Source of the DNA: Micrococcus flavus
GTDB lineage: Bacteria > Actinomycetota > Actinomycetes > Actinomycetales > Micrococcaceae
Direction of reading: 5' to 3'
Assembly: GCF_014204815.1 (NCBI RefSeq)
Contig: NZ_JACHMC010000001.1
Coordinates: forward strand, 868,001 to 932,000
Length of the DNA stretch: 64,000 bases
Made by a program: the position numbers and the translations under genes. Position 1 is the stretch's first letter. Every line of letters starts with the position of its first letter. The notes beneath the pieces are model-generated. The model searched no databases. It worked only from the letters and a program-made list of their open reading frames with translations, and was not told the origin of the DNA. This document shows, piece by piece, positions 38,455 through 47,446 of the stretch.

Positions 38455-38518
38455 GGTGCTGGTGGCCTTCCTGGAGACGGTTCGGACGTCCGCGCGCCGA
38501 GGCGCACGGCATGGGTCC

Positions 38519-38524
38519 ACCGTA
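38519..38524 (-). promoter_or_regulatory. -10 box of glnA1
   Basis: TACGGT on the minus strand, giving a start near 38512 and a leader of about 58 bases. The GlnR-type box is then centred about 41 bases upstream of the start, a normal place for an activator contacting polymerase. Confidence 0.5.
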
Positions 38525-38534
38525 GCGATCCCGC

Positions 38535-38572
38535 GTGTGCCCGGCGTGACGTGCGTGTTTCGGGACTGTAAC
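38535..38572 (-). promoter_or_regulatory. GlnR-type operator in the glnA1/RDD intergenic region
   Basis: On the minus strand the site reads GTTAC-N6-GAAAC-N6-GTCAC-N6-CACAC. The actinobacterial GlnR consensus is gTnAC-n6-GaAAC-n6-gTnAC-n6-GaAAC. Three half-sites match fully and spacing is exact throughout; only the fourth is degenerate. It lies upstream of glnA1 and also covers the -35 region of the divergent RDD gene. Confidence 0.8.
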
Positions 38573-38587
38573 GTCCGGCCCTCGCAC

Positions 38588-38593
38588 TATCCT
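38588..38593 (+). promoter_or_regulatory. -10 box of the RDD gene (leaderless type)
   Basis: TATCCT six bases before GTG 38600, with no ribosome site in the spacer GGTCGG. The GlnR-type operator ends 16 bases upstream. Confidence 0.5.
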
Positions 38594-38599
38594 GGTCGG

Positions 38600-39127
38600 G
38601 TGGCACACCGAGCATCTGACCCCCAGGACCGCCCCCGCGACGCAGGACCCTCTGCCGACGGCCGGCCGAGCGGCGGTGACGAGCCGCTGATCTCCCGCCA
38701 GGACCTCGGCGGGTGGATCGAGGGGCCGGGGGCAGGGAGCATCGGCGGACGATGGCCCGGTGATCTGCTCGGACTGCCCGAGCACGGACCCGCATCGATG
38801 GCCACGGCGGCCCGCCGCGCCGCCGCCCTCGTGATCGACTGGGCGCTCGCCCTCCTCGTGTCGGGCCTCGCCTTCGGGGGCGACCCGATCGCCACCCTCC
38901 TCGTCTTCGCGGCGATGCACGTGGTCGGCCTCAGCCTGCTCGCCACCACGGTGGGCAAGGCCCTGTGCCGGATCCAGGTGGTCGCCGTGGGCGGGCGCAC
39001 GGCCCCGGTGCACCGCGTGCTGATCCGCACGGCGCTGCTGTGCCTGGTCCTGCCGGCCGTCGTGGTCGGCCCCGACGGCCGCGGCATGCACGATCGTGCC
39101 GCGGACACCGTCGAGCTGCGCATGTGA
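38600..39127 (+). CDS. RDD-family membrane protein
   Basis: A 175-residue protein with a hydrophilic N-terminus of about 70 residues and the RDD-type core: AARRAAALVIDWALALLVSG (first helix, with the Arg and Asp), a second helix in ATLLVFAAMHVVGLSLLATT, GKALCRIQVVAV and DGRGMHDRAADT near the end. RDD proteins of this type flank glnA1 in mycobacteria as well. A role in transport or ion handling is possible but unproven. Confidence 0.85.
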   Translation: MAHRASDPQDRPRDAGPSADGRPSGGDEPLISRQDLGGWIEGPGAGSIGGRWPGDLLGLPEHGPASMATAARRAAALVIDWALALLVSGLAFGGDPIATLLVFAAMHVVGLSLLATTVGKALCRIQVVAVGGRTAPVHRVLIRTALLCLVLPAVVVGPDGRGMHDRAADTVELRM

Positions 39128-39160
39128 CCGCACGGGCCGGGCGGGCGGCCGCCCCAGGAC

Positions 39161-39200
39161 ACGACGACGCCCCACCGGTCCACCGGTGGGGCGTCGTCGT
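39161..39200. terminator. Bidirectional terminator between the RDD and DUF4191 genes
   Basis: A perfect 18-base inverted repeat with loop TCCA between convergent genes. Confidence 0.88.
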
Positions 39201-39210
39201 CGGTGCCGGG

Positions 39211-40023
39211 TCAGCGGCCGCGCAGGCCGCGGCGATCGGGGCGGGCGCGCATCGGGTCCACGCCCTTGGGGATGGGCAGGCGCTGGGCGCCGAGCGCGTT
39301 CAGCCGCTTGTCCACGGCCGCGACCTCCTGGGCCGTGAGCTTCTTCGGGAGGGCCTTGAGCGTCTTGGGCACCTCGTGCAGCGGCGTCTGGCCCTCGCCG
39401 CGGCCGGTCTGCACCACGTGGACGGGCACGCCCGGCAGGAAGCGCTCCATCGCGCGCTCCTCCTTGGACAGGAGCTTGCCGACACGCTGGACGGGACCCT
39501 CCGTCACCAGCACCACGCCCGGGCGGCCGACGGCCCGGTACACCAGGTCCTGCGTCTTCGGGTTCATCGCCACGGGCTGCTCGGACACGATCCAGCCGCG
39601 GCCCAGCGAGGACAGCGTGGCCCCCGCGGCGCCGGTCTGGCCCTCGAGGCGCGAGTACATCGCCTTCTCGCCCAGGCGGTTCATCACGATCACCGCGGCG
39701 AGCACGCCGAACGGGAGGGCGATCAGCAGCCACGTGATCCAGTTCTCCAGCAGCAGGCCGATGAGCAGCCCCACCAGCAGCGCGGCGCCGAACGCCAGAC
39801 CCATCCAGAGGAGCAGTCGCGGCTCGTGCTCCCTGGTGACGGCGTAGACCTGCTTCAGCTGCGTGACGATGCCCGGTCCGCCGGCGGAGCGCTTGCGGGC
39901 GCGGTCGGCCTTGGCGTCCGCCTTGAGCTGGCGGCGCCGATCGCGCTGCATCGCCTTGACCTCCTTGAGGGAGGCCGCGGTGGAGCCGGACGAGGACGCA
40001 GGGGTGGGGGTGTTCTTGGCCAT
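39211..40023 (-). CDS. DUF4191 membrane protein
   Basis: A 270-residue protein of the actinobacterial DUF4191 family. It has a basic N-terminus (about 1-70), two adjacent membrane helices (about 71-92 and 95-112), and a soluble C-terminal domain with VYRAVGRPGVVLVTEGPVQRVGKLLSKE. It lies directly downstream of lipA on the same strand, the usual position. A TAGACT box stands nine bases before ATG 40023, so the leader would be 2-3 bases at most. Function unknown. Confidence 0.88.
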   Translation of the reverse strand: MAKNTPTPASSSGSTAASLKEVKAMQRDRRRQLKADAKADRARKRSAGGPGIVTQLKQVYAVTREHEPRLLLWMGLAFGAALLVGLLIGLLLENWITWLLIALPFGVLAAVIVMNRLGEKAMYSRLEGQTGAAGATLSSLGRGWIVSEQPVAMNPKTQDLVYRAVGRPGVVLVTEGPVQRVGKLLSKEERAMERFLPGVPVHVVQTGRGEGQTPLHEVPKTLKALPKKLTAQEVAAVDKRLNALGAQRLPIPKGVDPMRARPDRRGLRGR

Positions 40024-40032
40024 GGTGGATCC

Positions 40033-40038
40033 AGTCTA
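40033..40038 (-). promoter_or_regulatory. -10 box of the DUF4191 gene
   Basis: TAGACT on the minus strand, nine bases before the ATG, slightly longer than the 6-7 base spacers of the other leaderless-type starts. Confidence 0.4.
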
Positions 40039-40048
40039 CCGGCGGGTC

Positions 40049-41056
40049 TCAGGACATCCGGGCGACGACGGCGGCCGCCTCCTGCGTGGCCGTGCGCTCG
40101 CCCATGAGGTGCTGGAGATGGGCGGGCACCTCCCGGCCGAGGCGCTCCATCGCCTGCGCGTAGAGCTTGCCCGCGCGGTACGAGGAGCGCACGAGGGGGC
40201 CGGCCATGACGCCGGCGAAGCCGATCTCCTCGGCCCGCTCGGACCACTGCACGAACTCCTGAGGGCGCACCCACCGGTCGATCGGGTGGTGCAGCTTGGA
40301 GGGTCGGACGTACTGGGTGACCGTGATGATGTCGCAGCCGGCCTCGTGGAGGTCCACGAGCGCCTGGTCGATCTCCTCGTCGGTCTCGCCCATCCCGAGG
40401 ATCAGGTTGGACTTGGTGACGAGCTCCTGCTCCTTCGCCATGGTAAGCACGCGCAGCGACTTCTCGTAGGTGAAGGCCGGGCGGATCCGCTTGAAGATGC
40501 GCGGCACGGTCTCCAGGTTGTGCGCGAACACCTCGGGGCGGGCGTCGAACACCTGCTGCACGAGCTCGGGGACGGCGCCGAAGTCCGGGGGCAGGATCTC
40601 CACGCCCGTGCTGGGGTTCAGCTCGTGGATGCGGCGGATGGTCTCCCCGTAGAGCCAGGCCGCGCCGTCCTTCTGGTCGTCGCGGGCGACGCCGGTCACG
40701 GTGCAGTAGCGCAGGTCCATCTCGCGGATGTTCTCCGCGACCCGCCGGGGCTCGTCCCGGTCCAGCGGCAGCGGGCGGCCCGTCGCGATGTCGCAGAAGT
40801 CGCAGCGACGGGTGCAGATGTCGCCGCCGATCAGGAACGTGGCCTCCCGGTCCTCCCAGCACTCGAAGATGTTGGGGCAGCCGGCCTCCTCGCACACGGT
40901 GTGCAGGCCGGACTTCTTCACCGTGTTCTTGAGTCCCACGTATTCGGGTCCCATGTGGACCTTGGCCTTGATCCATTCGGGCTTGCGCTCGACGGGGACC
41001 TCGGCGTTGCGGGCCTCGACGCGGAGCAGGCGACGGCCCTCGGGTGCGGCGGTCAT
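40049..41056 (-). CDS. lipA: Lipoyl synthase
   Basis: Radical SAM enzyme that inserts two sulfurs into octanoyl groups on E2 and GcvH proteins. The 335-residue protein has both iron-sulfur clusters' ligands: C55, C60, C66 (auxiliary cluster, [12 protein letters not shown]) and C81, C85, C88 (radical [11 protein letters not shown]). The start ATG overlaps the lipB stop (ATGA), so the two are translationally coupled. Confidence 0.97.
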   Translation of the reverse strand: MTAAPEGRRLLRVEARNAEVPVERKPEWIKAKVHMGPEYVGLKNTVKKSGLHTVCEEAGCPNIFECWEDREATFLIGGDICTRRCDFCDIATGRPLPLDRDEPRRVAENIREMDLRYCTVTGVARDDQKDGAAWLYGETIRRIHELNPSTGVEILPPDFGAVPELVQQVFDARPEVFAHNLETVPRIFKRIRPAFTYEKSLRVLTMAKEQELVTKSNLILGMGETDEEIDQALVDLHEAGCDIITVTQYVRPSKLHHPIDRWVRPQEFVQWSERAEEIGFAGVMAGPLVRSSYRAGKLYAQAMERLGREVPAHLQHLMGERTATQEAAAVVARMS

Positions 41057-41754
41057 GCGGGCGTTCCTTCCGTGGGGGTCAGGGCGATGTGCTGGGGGCC
41101 CAGGTCCTCGACGTGGCGCACGAGGACGGGCAGGACGTCGGCCGGGGTCAGGGTGCGGCCGGCCTCCGCGGACAGGGTGGTGGTGGCGGCGTCGGCGATC
41201 CCGCACGCCACGATGGTCCCGTAGGGCTCCAGTGAGTTGGAGCAGTTCAGGGCGAAGCCGTGCATGGACACGCCCTCATGGATGGACAGCCCGATCGCGC
41301 CCAGCTTGCGGTCCGGGCGCGGGGTGCCGTCGGGGGCCTCGTCGGCGAGGATCCAGATCCCCGCGCGGCCGTCCACGCGCACGGCGGTGACGCCGTGGTC
41401 CGCCGCGGTGCGGATCAGCACCTCCTCGAGGAACCACACGTAGTCCTTGACGTGGGCGCGGTCCCGCAGGCGCACCACAGGGTAGCCGACCAGCTGGCCG
41501 GGGCCGTGCCACGTGATCTTGCCCCCGCGGTCCACGTCCACGACGCGGGACCCGTCCGTGGGCCGCTCCGCGTCCTCGGTGCGGCGCCCCGCGGTGTACA
41601 CGGCCTCGTGCTCGAGCAGGAGGATCTCACCGGGGGACCGGCCGGCGACGACGTCGGCGTGCAGGCCCCGCTGCAGGTCCCACGCGTGCTCGTAGTCGAC
41701 GAGGTCGGGGGCGAGGCCGAGGACACGGACGGGGGGCAGGTCGGACGCGGGCAT
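41053..41754 (-). CDS. lipB: Octanoyl-ACP:protein N-octanoyltransferase
   Basis: Moves octanoate from acyl carrier protein to lipoyl domains, the step before LipA. The 233-residue protein has the catalytic pair K150 (RKLGAIGL) and C184 (VACGIAD), and the family motif [20 protein letters not shown] 41754 follows a TACAGT box by seven bases. The E2 enzyme encoded about 2.3 kb to the right is an obvious client. Confidence 0.96.
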   Translation of the reverse strand: MPASDLPPVRVLGLAPDLVDYEHAWDLQRGLHADVVAGRSPGEILLLEHEAVYTAGRRTEDAERPTDGSRVVDVDRGGKITWHGPGQLVGYPVVRLRDRAHVKDYVWFLEEVLIRTAADHGVTAVRVDGRAGIWILADEAPDGTPRPDRKLGAIGLSIHEGVSMHGFALNCSNSLEPYGTIVACGIADAATTTLSAEAGRTLTPADVLPVLVRHVEDLGPQHIALTPTEGTPA

Positions 41755-41761
41755 GGCCTCC

Positions 41762-41767
41762 ACTGTA
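41762..41767 (-). promoter_or_regulatory. -10 box of lipB-lipA (leaderless type)
   Basis: TACAGT on the minus strand, seven bases before the lipB ATG. Confidence 0.5.
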
Positions 41768-41895
41768 GTCGCCGCCCCGACGGGCCTGTGGACGGCCGCC
41801 CCGTGGTCCGTGCGCCTGCGGCAGGCTGGTGCCGACACGACGCGAGGAGCGCCGGCCGAGACGCGGCCCGCGCGGGGAGCGGGGGAGGACCCGGG

Positions 41896-43530
41896 ATGCG
41901 CACGGAGGACGGATGGGACCCGGAGGACGGGTCGGCGGCGGTTCCGGCCGCCGCGGAGCCGCCGCGGGTCGAGGGCTGGACGGCCCGCGCCCTGATCGGG
42001 GAGGGCGCCCAGGCGGAGGTGTGGCTGGTGCGCTCCCCGCAGGGGGAGGAGGCCGTGCTGAAGGTGGCCCGGGCGGGCGAGGACCCCGCGGCGGTGGCCG
42101 CCGAGGCCGAGGCCTACGGGCACCTGCACCACCCCCACCTGCTGCGCGTGCTGGGGACCGTGTCCACCGACCGGGGCACGGGCGTGCTCACCGAGCGGCT
42201 GCCCGCGGGGAACCTCGGGTCCATGGTCCAGGACGCCGGGCCGCTGCGGCCAGGACAGGCGGTGACGGTGCTGGTGCCCGTCGCGCAGGCCCTGGCGCAC
42301 CTGCACGCGCACGGTGTCGTGCACGGGGACGTCGCCCCGGGCAACGTCCTGTTCGCCGTGGACGGACGTCCGGCGCTGTCGGATCTGGGCGTCGCGCGCG
42401 TCGTGGGCGGCCCGCGGGGCCGGGGCGGCACGCCCGGCTTCCTCGCCCCCGAACGCCGCGACGGGGACCAGGGCGCGCGAGTCGGCGACGGCGCCGCCGC
42501 GGACGTGTACGCGTGGGCCGCTCTGGGCTGGTACGCGCTGACGGGACGGGCCCCCGGAGCCCGGGAGCACCGGGCGCCGCTGCCCGTGCTCGTCCCGGAC
42601 GTGCCGGTCGAGCTGGCGCTGCTGCTGGACGCCGCCCTGGACCCCGACCCCGCGCGGAGGCCGAGCGCGGCCGACGCCGCCGTGGCCGCCTACGACGCCG
42701 CCGCGCCGGAGCCGGTCCCCCTGCACGACTCGGCGCCGCCCGAGGTGGCCCATCTGCTGCCCACCCTCATCCCGCCGGAGCGGGCGGCGGGGGCCGCCCA
42801 CGGGGCGCGCCCCCGACGGGGAGGGAGCAGGCGCGCCCGGACGAGCGCGGATGCGGTCCGGGGGGACGGCCGGCAGGTCGGCCGCGTGGGGACCGACGGT
42901 GGCCGCCGGAGCGGGCGGCCGGGGCGACGGGTGGCGCTGCTCGCTCTCGCCGGGGTCGTCGTCGCCGGCTTGGCCTCCGGGGCCGCCCTGCTCTCGCGGG
43001 GCGAGCCCGGTCCGGAGGCCCCCGGGATCGCCGCGCCGGCCGCGCCGACGGCGACCCCGACCGCCTCCTCCGACCCGACCGGCCCGACCCCGACCCCCGC
43101 GCCACGGGCGGAGGGGACTGCGGCGGCGGCACCGACGGCCGTCCCCGCGGGCGACGCGCTGCAGGACCTCCTCGACGGCCTGGCGGAGGCCCGCACCGCG
43201 GCGCTCGCCGACCCGCGCCCCGAGCGGCTCTCCGCCTACGCCGCCGCGGACGGGCCGGCGTGGCGGCGGGACCGGTCCATCCAGGAGGAGCTGGACGCCG
43301 GCGGCTACGCCTTCTCCGGTCTGGCGGTGGGGCTGGTCGCGGACGGGGCGGCGTCCCCGGCCGGGCCGGACCGGCTGAGAGTCCCAGCGCGCCTGACCCT
43401 CAGCGCGCACACCGTCCTGGACGAGGCCGGCGCCCCGGTGGACCAGGTGCCCGGATCCGACGAGGGCGTGGTGCTGACGCTGGTGCGGGGCGGCGACCGC
43501 TGGCTCGTCCACGGAGTCGACCCCCGCTAG
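41896..43530 (+). CDS. Membrane-anchored serine/threonine protein kinase-like protein
   Basis: A 544-residue protein. The kinase domain (about 28-275) has the glycine loop IGEGAQAEVWLV (34-45), the ATP Lys K56, the catalytic loop HGDVAPGN (D145, N150), the metal motif D163-LG and TPGFLAPE. The catalytic loop is HGD rather than HRD, which is less dependent on activation-loop phosphorylation. A basic Pro/Gly-rich region follows, one membrane helix (VALLALAGVVVAGLASGAALL), then an outside Thr/Pro-rich segment and a small globular domain. The start ATG has GGAGG at seven bases. The signal it senses is unknown. Confidence 0.85.
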   Translation: MRTEDGWDPEDGSAAVPAAAEPPRVEGWTARALIGEGAQAEVWLVRSPQGEEAVLKVARAGEDPAAVAAEAEAYGHLHHPHLLRVLGTVSTDRGTGVLTERLPAGNLGSMVQDAGPLRPGQAVTVLVPVAQALAHLHAHGVVHGDVAPGNVLFAVDGRPALSDLGVARVVGGPRGRGGTPGFLAPERRDGDQGARVGDGAAADVYAWAALGWYALTGRAPGAREHRAPLPVLVPDVPVELALLLDAALDPDPARRPSAADAAVAAYDAAAPEPVPLHDSAPPEVAHLLPTLIPPERAAGAAHGARPRRGGSRRARTSADAVRGDGRQVGRVGTDGGRRSGRPGRRVALLALAGVVVAGLASGAALLSRGEPGPEAPGIAAPAAPTATPTASSDPTGPTPTPAPRAEGTAAAAPTAVPAGDALQDLLDGLAEARTAALADPRPERLSAYAAADGPAWRRDRSIQEELDAGGYAFSGLAVGLVADGAASPAGPDRLRVPARLTLSAHTVLDEAGAPVDQVPGSDEGVVLTLVRGGDRWLVHGVDPR

Positions 43531-43570
43531 GCGCGGGGCACCGGGTCCCCAGGCGTCCCCGACACGGAGG

Positions 43571-43628
43571 CGCCGTGGGCCCCGGGGACGCCGTGGGCCC
43601 CGGGGACGGATCCCCGGGGCCCACGGCG
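43571..43628. terminator. Terminator with a duplicated left arm
   Basis: The 18-base arm CGCCGTGGGCCCCGGGGA occurs twice in tandem (43571-43588 and 43589-43606), followed by CGGA and one perfect reverse complement (43611-43628). Either copy can pair, so two alternative hairpins exist. It lies between convergent genes. Confidence 0.85.
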
Positions 43629-43661
43629 TGGGTGCCGCGCGGTGCGGCGGCGGTCAGCCGG

Positions 43662-44006
43662 TCACTGCCAGAGCGTGGCGACCAGGATGTTCACCAGGCC
43701 CAGGCCGCCGACGGCGTGGGCCAGGCCCGTGGGCACGACCTCGCCCCGGTTGGACCTGCGCCGGCCCAGGAGGGCGGCGACGAACACGATCACACCGATG
43801 AGGAACTTGATCCCCAGCTTCATGTGGTCCGGCTCGCCGGTCATGGCCCAGCCGAAGAGGGCGATGCCGGAGACGATCATCGCCACCGACCCCCACCACT
43901 GCGAGGCGGTCACGGTGGGGTTCCGGAAGTGGGCGAACCAGCCGCCCACGATCGCCGCGGCGGCGACGATGTGCACCGCAACGAGGACGCTGTGGAGGAT
44001 CTCCAT
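43662..44006 (-). CDS. Small four-helix membrane protein
   Basis: A 114-residue hydrophobic protein with four predicted helices starting at about residues 4, 39, 65 and 93, and a short basic loop GRRRSNRG between the last two. His residues at 5, 12 and 26 lie in or near the first helix. Similar uncharacterised integral membrane proteins occur in actinobacteria. It follows the E2 gene by 17 bases on the same strand, so it is likely cotranscribed, but a functional tie to E2 is not evident. Confidence 0.78.
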   Translation of the reverse strand: MEILHSVLVAVHIVAAAAIVGGWFAHFRNPTVTASQWWGSVAMIVSGIALFGWAMTGEPDHMKLGIKFLIGVIVFVAALLGRRRSNRGEVVPTGLAHAVGGLGLVNILVATLWQ

Positions 44007-44023
44007 GCTCCGTCAGTCCCCCG

Positions 44024-45865
44024 TCAGAGGCCGAGCTCGGCCGCGAACTCGCCGCCCTCGAGGCGCTGCTTGAGCGACTGGAGGAAGCGACCGGCGTCCG
44101 CGCCGTCCACGAGGCGGTGGTCGTAGGTCAGGGACAGGTACATCATGTGGCGGATCGCGATGGTGTCGTTGCCGTCGGCGTCGGCCACGACCATCGGACG
44201 CTTCACGATCGCACCCGTGCCCAGGATGGCCACCTGCGGCTGGTTGATGATCGGCGTGTCGAACAGGGCGCCCACGGAGCCGATGTTCGTGATGGAGAAC
44301 GTGCCGCCGGAGAGCTCGTCCGCCCCGATCTTGTTGGTGCGGGTGCGCTCGGCGACATCGGCGATCCTCTTCGCGATGCCGCCGAGGTTCAGCGAGCCCG
44401 CGTCCTTGATCACCGGCACCAGGAGACCGCGCTCGGTGTCCACCGCGATCGCGATGTCCTCCGTGGCGTGGTAGGTGATCTCCTTGTTGTCCTCGGAGAA
44501 CGAGGCGTTGAGCTTGGGGTGCTGCTTGAGGGCCTCGGTGACGGCCTGCGTGATGAACGGGAGGTAGGTCAGCTTGACGCCGTTCTGCTCCTGGAAGGAG
44601 CCCTTGGCCTTGGACCGCAGCTGGACGATGCGGGTCATGTCGACCTCGTGCACCTGGGTCAGCTGGGTGGACAGGTCCAGGGACTCGCGCATGCGCTGGG
44701 CGATGACCTGGCGGATGCGCGGGGCCTTCTCGGTCTCACCGCGCGGCGCGGCGGGGGCCGGGGCGGAGGCCGGGGCGGAGGCCGAGGAGTCCTGACCGGC
44801 GTCGGCGGACGCGGCCGGAGCCTGATCCGAGGATCCGGTGGAGGCGGACTGGGCGGCCAGCGAGGCGGCCAGCACGTCCTGCTTGCGGATGCGGCCGCCG
44901 ACGCCGGTGCCGCGCACGGTGGACAGGTCCACGCCGTGCTGCTTGGCCAGGCGGCGCACCAGCGGGGTCACGTAGCCCTGGCCCGGCTCGGTGGCCGTGG
45001 TCTCGGCGGACTCCTGGGCGGCGGACTCCCGGGCGGCGGACTCGGCCTTCGAGGACTCCTCGGAGGCGCTGGCCTCGGGCGCGTCGTCGGCCAGCACCTC
45101 GCCGGCGTCCTGGGCGGCCTCCTCGGTCTGCTCGCCGGTCGGGGCCTCGGTGGCCTCGTCCTCGATCTCCTCGGCGGAGGGCTCCCGGTCGTCGGAGCCG
45201 GCGGCCGGGGCGGAGCCGCCGGAGCCGGAGCCCACGCGGGCGAGGACGGCGCCGACCTCGACGGTCTCGTCCTCCTCGGCCAGGATCTCCTGCAGCACGC
45301 CGGCCACGGGGGAGGGGATCTCGGTGTCGACCTTGTCGGTGGACACCTCGAGCAGCGGCTCGTCCACGGCGACCTCGTCGCCCACGGCCTTGAGCCAGCG
45401 GGTCACGGTGCCCTCGGTGACGGACTCGCCCAGGGCGGGCAGGGTCACGTCGCTGGACTCCCCGGAGCCGGAGGCGGCGTCCGAGTCGGCGGACCCGGTG
45501 GAGGACAGCTCCTCCGGCTCGGGCTCGCCGGCGGGCTCCTCATCCTCGTCGTCGGCGGGGGCCTCCTCGGCCGCGTCCTCGTCCGCGGACTCCGCGGCGG
45601 GGGCGTCGCCGGCGTCGTCCGAGGCCTCGCCGTCGCCGATCACGGCCAGGGCGGCGCCGACCTCGATCGTCTCGTCCTCCTCGGCCAGGATCTCCTGCAG
45701 CACGCCGGCCACGGGGGAGGGGATCTCGGTGTCCACCTTGTCGGTGGACACCTCCACGAGCGGCTCGTCGACGGCGACCTCGTCGCCGACCGCCTTGAGC
45801 CAGCGGGTCACGGTCCCCTCGGTGACGGACTCACCGAGGGCGGGCAGGGTGACTTTCTCAGACAT
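44024..45865 (-). CDS. sucB: 2-oxoacid dehydrogenase E2 (dihydrolipoamide acyltransferase)
   Basis: Core acyltransferase of the pyruvate and/or 2-oxoglutarate dehydrogenase complexes. The 613-residue protein has two almost identical N-terminal lipoyl domains, with lipoyl Lys at 43 and 178 in [10 protein letters not shown], each followed by an acidic Ala/Glu/Ser linker. A peripheral-subunit-binding domain (from [22 protein letters not shown]) and the catalytic domain with H583 and D587 in DHRLVDG follow. In actinobacteria the gene annotated sucB often serves pyruvate dehydrogenase (DlaT), and its position by pepA, lipB and lipA supports that, so dlaT would be an equally good name. Confidence 0.93.
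   Translation of the reverse strand: MSEKVTLPALGESVTEGTVTRWLKAVGDEVAVDEPLVEVSTDKVDTEIPSPVAGVLQEILAEEDETIEVGAALAVIGDGEASDDAGDAPAAESADEDAAEEAPADDEDEEPAGEPEPEELSSTGSADSDAASGSGESSDVTLPALGESVTEGTVTRWLKAVGDEVAVDEPLLEVSTDKVDTEIPSPVAGVLQEILAEEDETVEVGAVLARVGSGSGGSAPAAGSDDREPSAEEIEDEATEAPTGEQTEEAAQDAGEVLADDAPEASASEESSKAESAARESAAQESAETTATEPGQGYVTPLVRRLAKQHGVDLSTVRGTGVGGRIRKQDVLAASLAAQSASTGSSDQAPAASADAGQDSSASAPASAPAPAAPRGETEKAPRIRQVIAQRMRESLDLSTQLTQVHEVDMTRIVQLRSKAKGSFQEQNGVKLTYLPFITQAVTEALKQHPKLNASFSEDNKEITYHATEDIAIAVDTERGLLVPVIKDAGSLNLGGIAKRIADVAERTRTNKIGADELSGGTFSITNIGSVGALFDTPIINQPQVAILGTGAIVKRPMVVADADGNDTIAIRHMMYLSLTYDHRLVDGADAGRFLQSLKQRLEGGEFAAELGL
45249..45447 (-). repeat. Lipoyl-domain repeat, copy 2
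   Basis: This 199-base stretch and the one at 45654-45852 are about 93 percent identical by my hand alignment (about 13 differences). They encode the second and first lipoyl domains of the E2 protein. Confidence 0.85.
45654..45852 (-). repeat. Lipoyl-domain repeat, copy 1
   Basis: Partner of the repeat at 45249-45447; offset of 405 bases, that is 135 codons. It codes for the first lipoyl domain. Confidence 0.85.
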
Positions 45866-45956
45866 GTCCTGATGCTCCTCACGGGTGGCGGCGCCGCGGG
45901 CGCTCGCCGGGGGTCGGGTGTGGGTCCGACGCGCGGACCCGGGATGGTTGGGGGGA

Positions 45957-47336
45957 TCAGCCGTGCAGGGGGTGGCCGAACAGGGCCATCGCGGCCTCGC
46001 CGAGCGACTCGTTCTGCGTCGGGTGGGCGTGGATGAACTGGGCGACGTCCTCGGGGTAGGCCTCCCAATTCACGATCAGCTGGGCCTCGCCGATCTGCTC
46101 CGAGATCCGCTTGCCCACGCCGTGCACGCCGACGATCGGGCCGTTCTTCTGCCGGACCATCTTGATGATGCCGCCGGTGCCCAGGATGGAGGACTTGCCG
46201 TTGCCGGCCAGGTTGTACTCGGCGACCTCGACGTTGTCCTTGCCGAACTTCTCCTCGGCCTTGGGCTGGGAGTAGCCCACGGACATGATCTCCGGGTCGG
46301 TGAAGGTCACCTTGGGGATGTTGACGTCCTCGACCACCATGGGGTTGTTGCCCGCGATCTCCTCGGCCACGAAGATGCCCTGCTGGTAGCCGCGGTGGGC
46401 CAGCTGCAGGCCCGGGACGATGTCGCCGACGGCGTAGATGTTGCCGACGCCGGTGTGGAGGCGCTCGTCCGTGATCACGAAGCCGCGGTCGAGGGTGATG
46501 CCCTGCTCCTCGTAGCCGAGGCCCTCGGTGTTCGGTCCGCGACCCACGGCCACGAGGCAGATCTCGGCCTCGAACTCCTTGCCGTCGGCCAGGGTCACCT
46601 TGACGCCCGAGTCGGTCTCCTCGACCTTCTCGAAGAAGGTGCCGAGGTTGGACGTGATGCCCTTCTTCTTGAACTCGCGCTCGACCACCTTGATGATCGA
46701 GGGGTCCTCGTTCGCCACGAGGTTGTTCAGGCCCTCGATGATGGTCACCTCGACGCCGAAGGAGTTCCACAGCGAGGCGAACTCGGAGCCGATGACGCCG
46801 CCGCCGAGCACGATGGCGGACTTGGGGGTGTAGTCCAGCTCGAGCGCCTCCGTGGAGGTCATGATCTTCTTGGAGATCGGCAGACCCATGGTCTTGGACA
46901 CCGAGCCGGAGGCCAGGACGATGTTCTTGCCCTTGTAGCGGGTGCCGTCGACCTCGATCTCGTCCTGGGAGACGAGCTTGCCCTCGCCCTCGATGACCTG
47001 GACCTTCTTCATCTTCATGAGGCCGGTCAGACCCTTGTGCTTGCCGGCGACGATGCCGTCCTTGTACTCGCGCACCTTGGCCATGTCCACGGAGTCCAGG
47101 GTCGCGTTCACGCCGAACTTCTCGGCGTGGCGGGTCTCGTCCGCCACCTCGGCGGCGTGGAGGTAGGCCTTGGTGGGGATGCACCCCCAGTGGAGGCAGG
47201 TGCCGCCGAGCTTGGCCTTCTCGATGAGGCCCACGGTCATGCCATACTGCACGGCGCGCAGCGCGGCGGCGTACCCGGCGGAGCCCCCGCCGAGGACGAG
47301 GACGTCGAATTCCTGAGCGGTTGCCGAATCGGCCAC
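45957..47336 (-). CDS. lpd: Dihydrolipoamide dehydrogenase (E3)
   Basis: Flavoprotein that reoxidises the dihydrolipoyl arm of E2 with NAD. The 459-residue protein has the FAD loop [13 protein letters not shown], the redox disulfide C47-C52 in [13 protein letters not shown], the NAD loop [14 protein letters not shown], and the catalytic His438-Glu443 in HPTQNE. The GTG start has AAGGAG at eight bases. It precedes the E2 gene on the same strand with a 91-base gap; the two probably form one operon. Confidence 0.96.
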   Translation of the reverse strand: MADSATAQEFDVLVLGGGSAGYAAALRAVQYGMTVGLIEKAKLGGTCLHWGCIPTKAYLHAAEVADETRHAEKFGVNATLDSVDMAKVREYKDGIVAGKHKGLTGLMKMKKVQVIEGEGKLVSQDEIEVDGTRYKGKNIVLASGSVSKTMGLPISKKIMTSTEALELDYTPKSAIVLGGGVIGSEFASLWNSFGVEVTIIEGLNNLVANEDPSIIKVVEREFKKKGITSNLGTFFEKVEETDSGVKVTLADGKEFEAEICLVAVGRGPNTEGLGYEEQGITLDRGFVITDERLHTGVGNIYAVGDIVPGLQLAHRGYQQGIFVAEEIAGNNPMVVEDVNIPKVTFTDPEIMSVGYSQPKAEEKFGKDNVEVAEYNLAGNGKSSILGTGGIIKMVRQKNGPIVGVHGVGKRISEQIGEAQLIVNWEAYPEDVAQFIHAHPTQNESLGEAAMALFGHPLHG

Positions 47337-47446
47337 GGTGATGCTCCTTGGTGTCGGGTGGGAGGGAGTCGTCGATGGGGTCCGCCGCGCCGACGTCGGC
47401 CCGGGATCGGCCGGGCCGCGTCGATCAGCGGCGTCGTCCGTTCACC

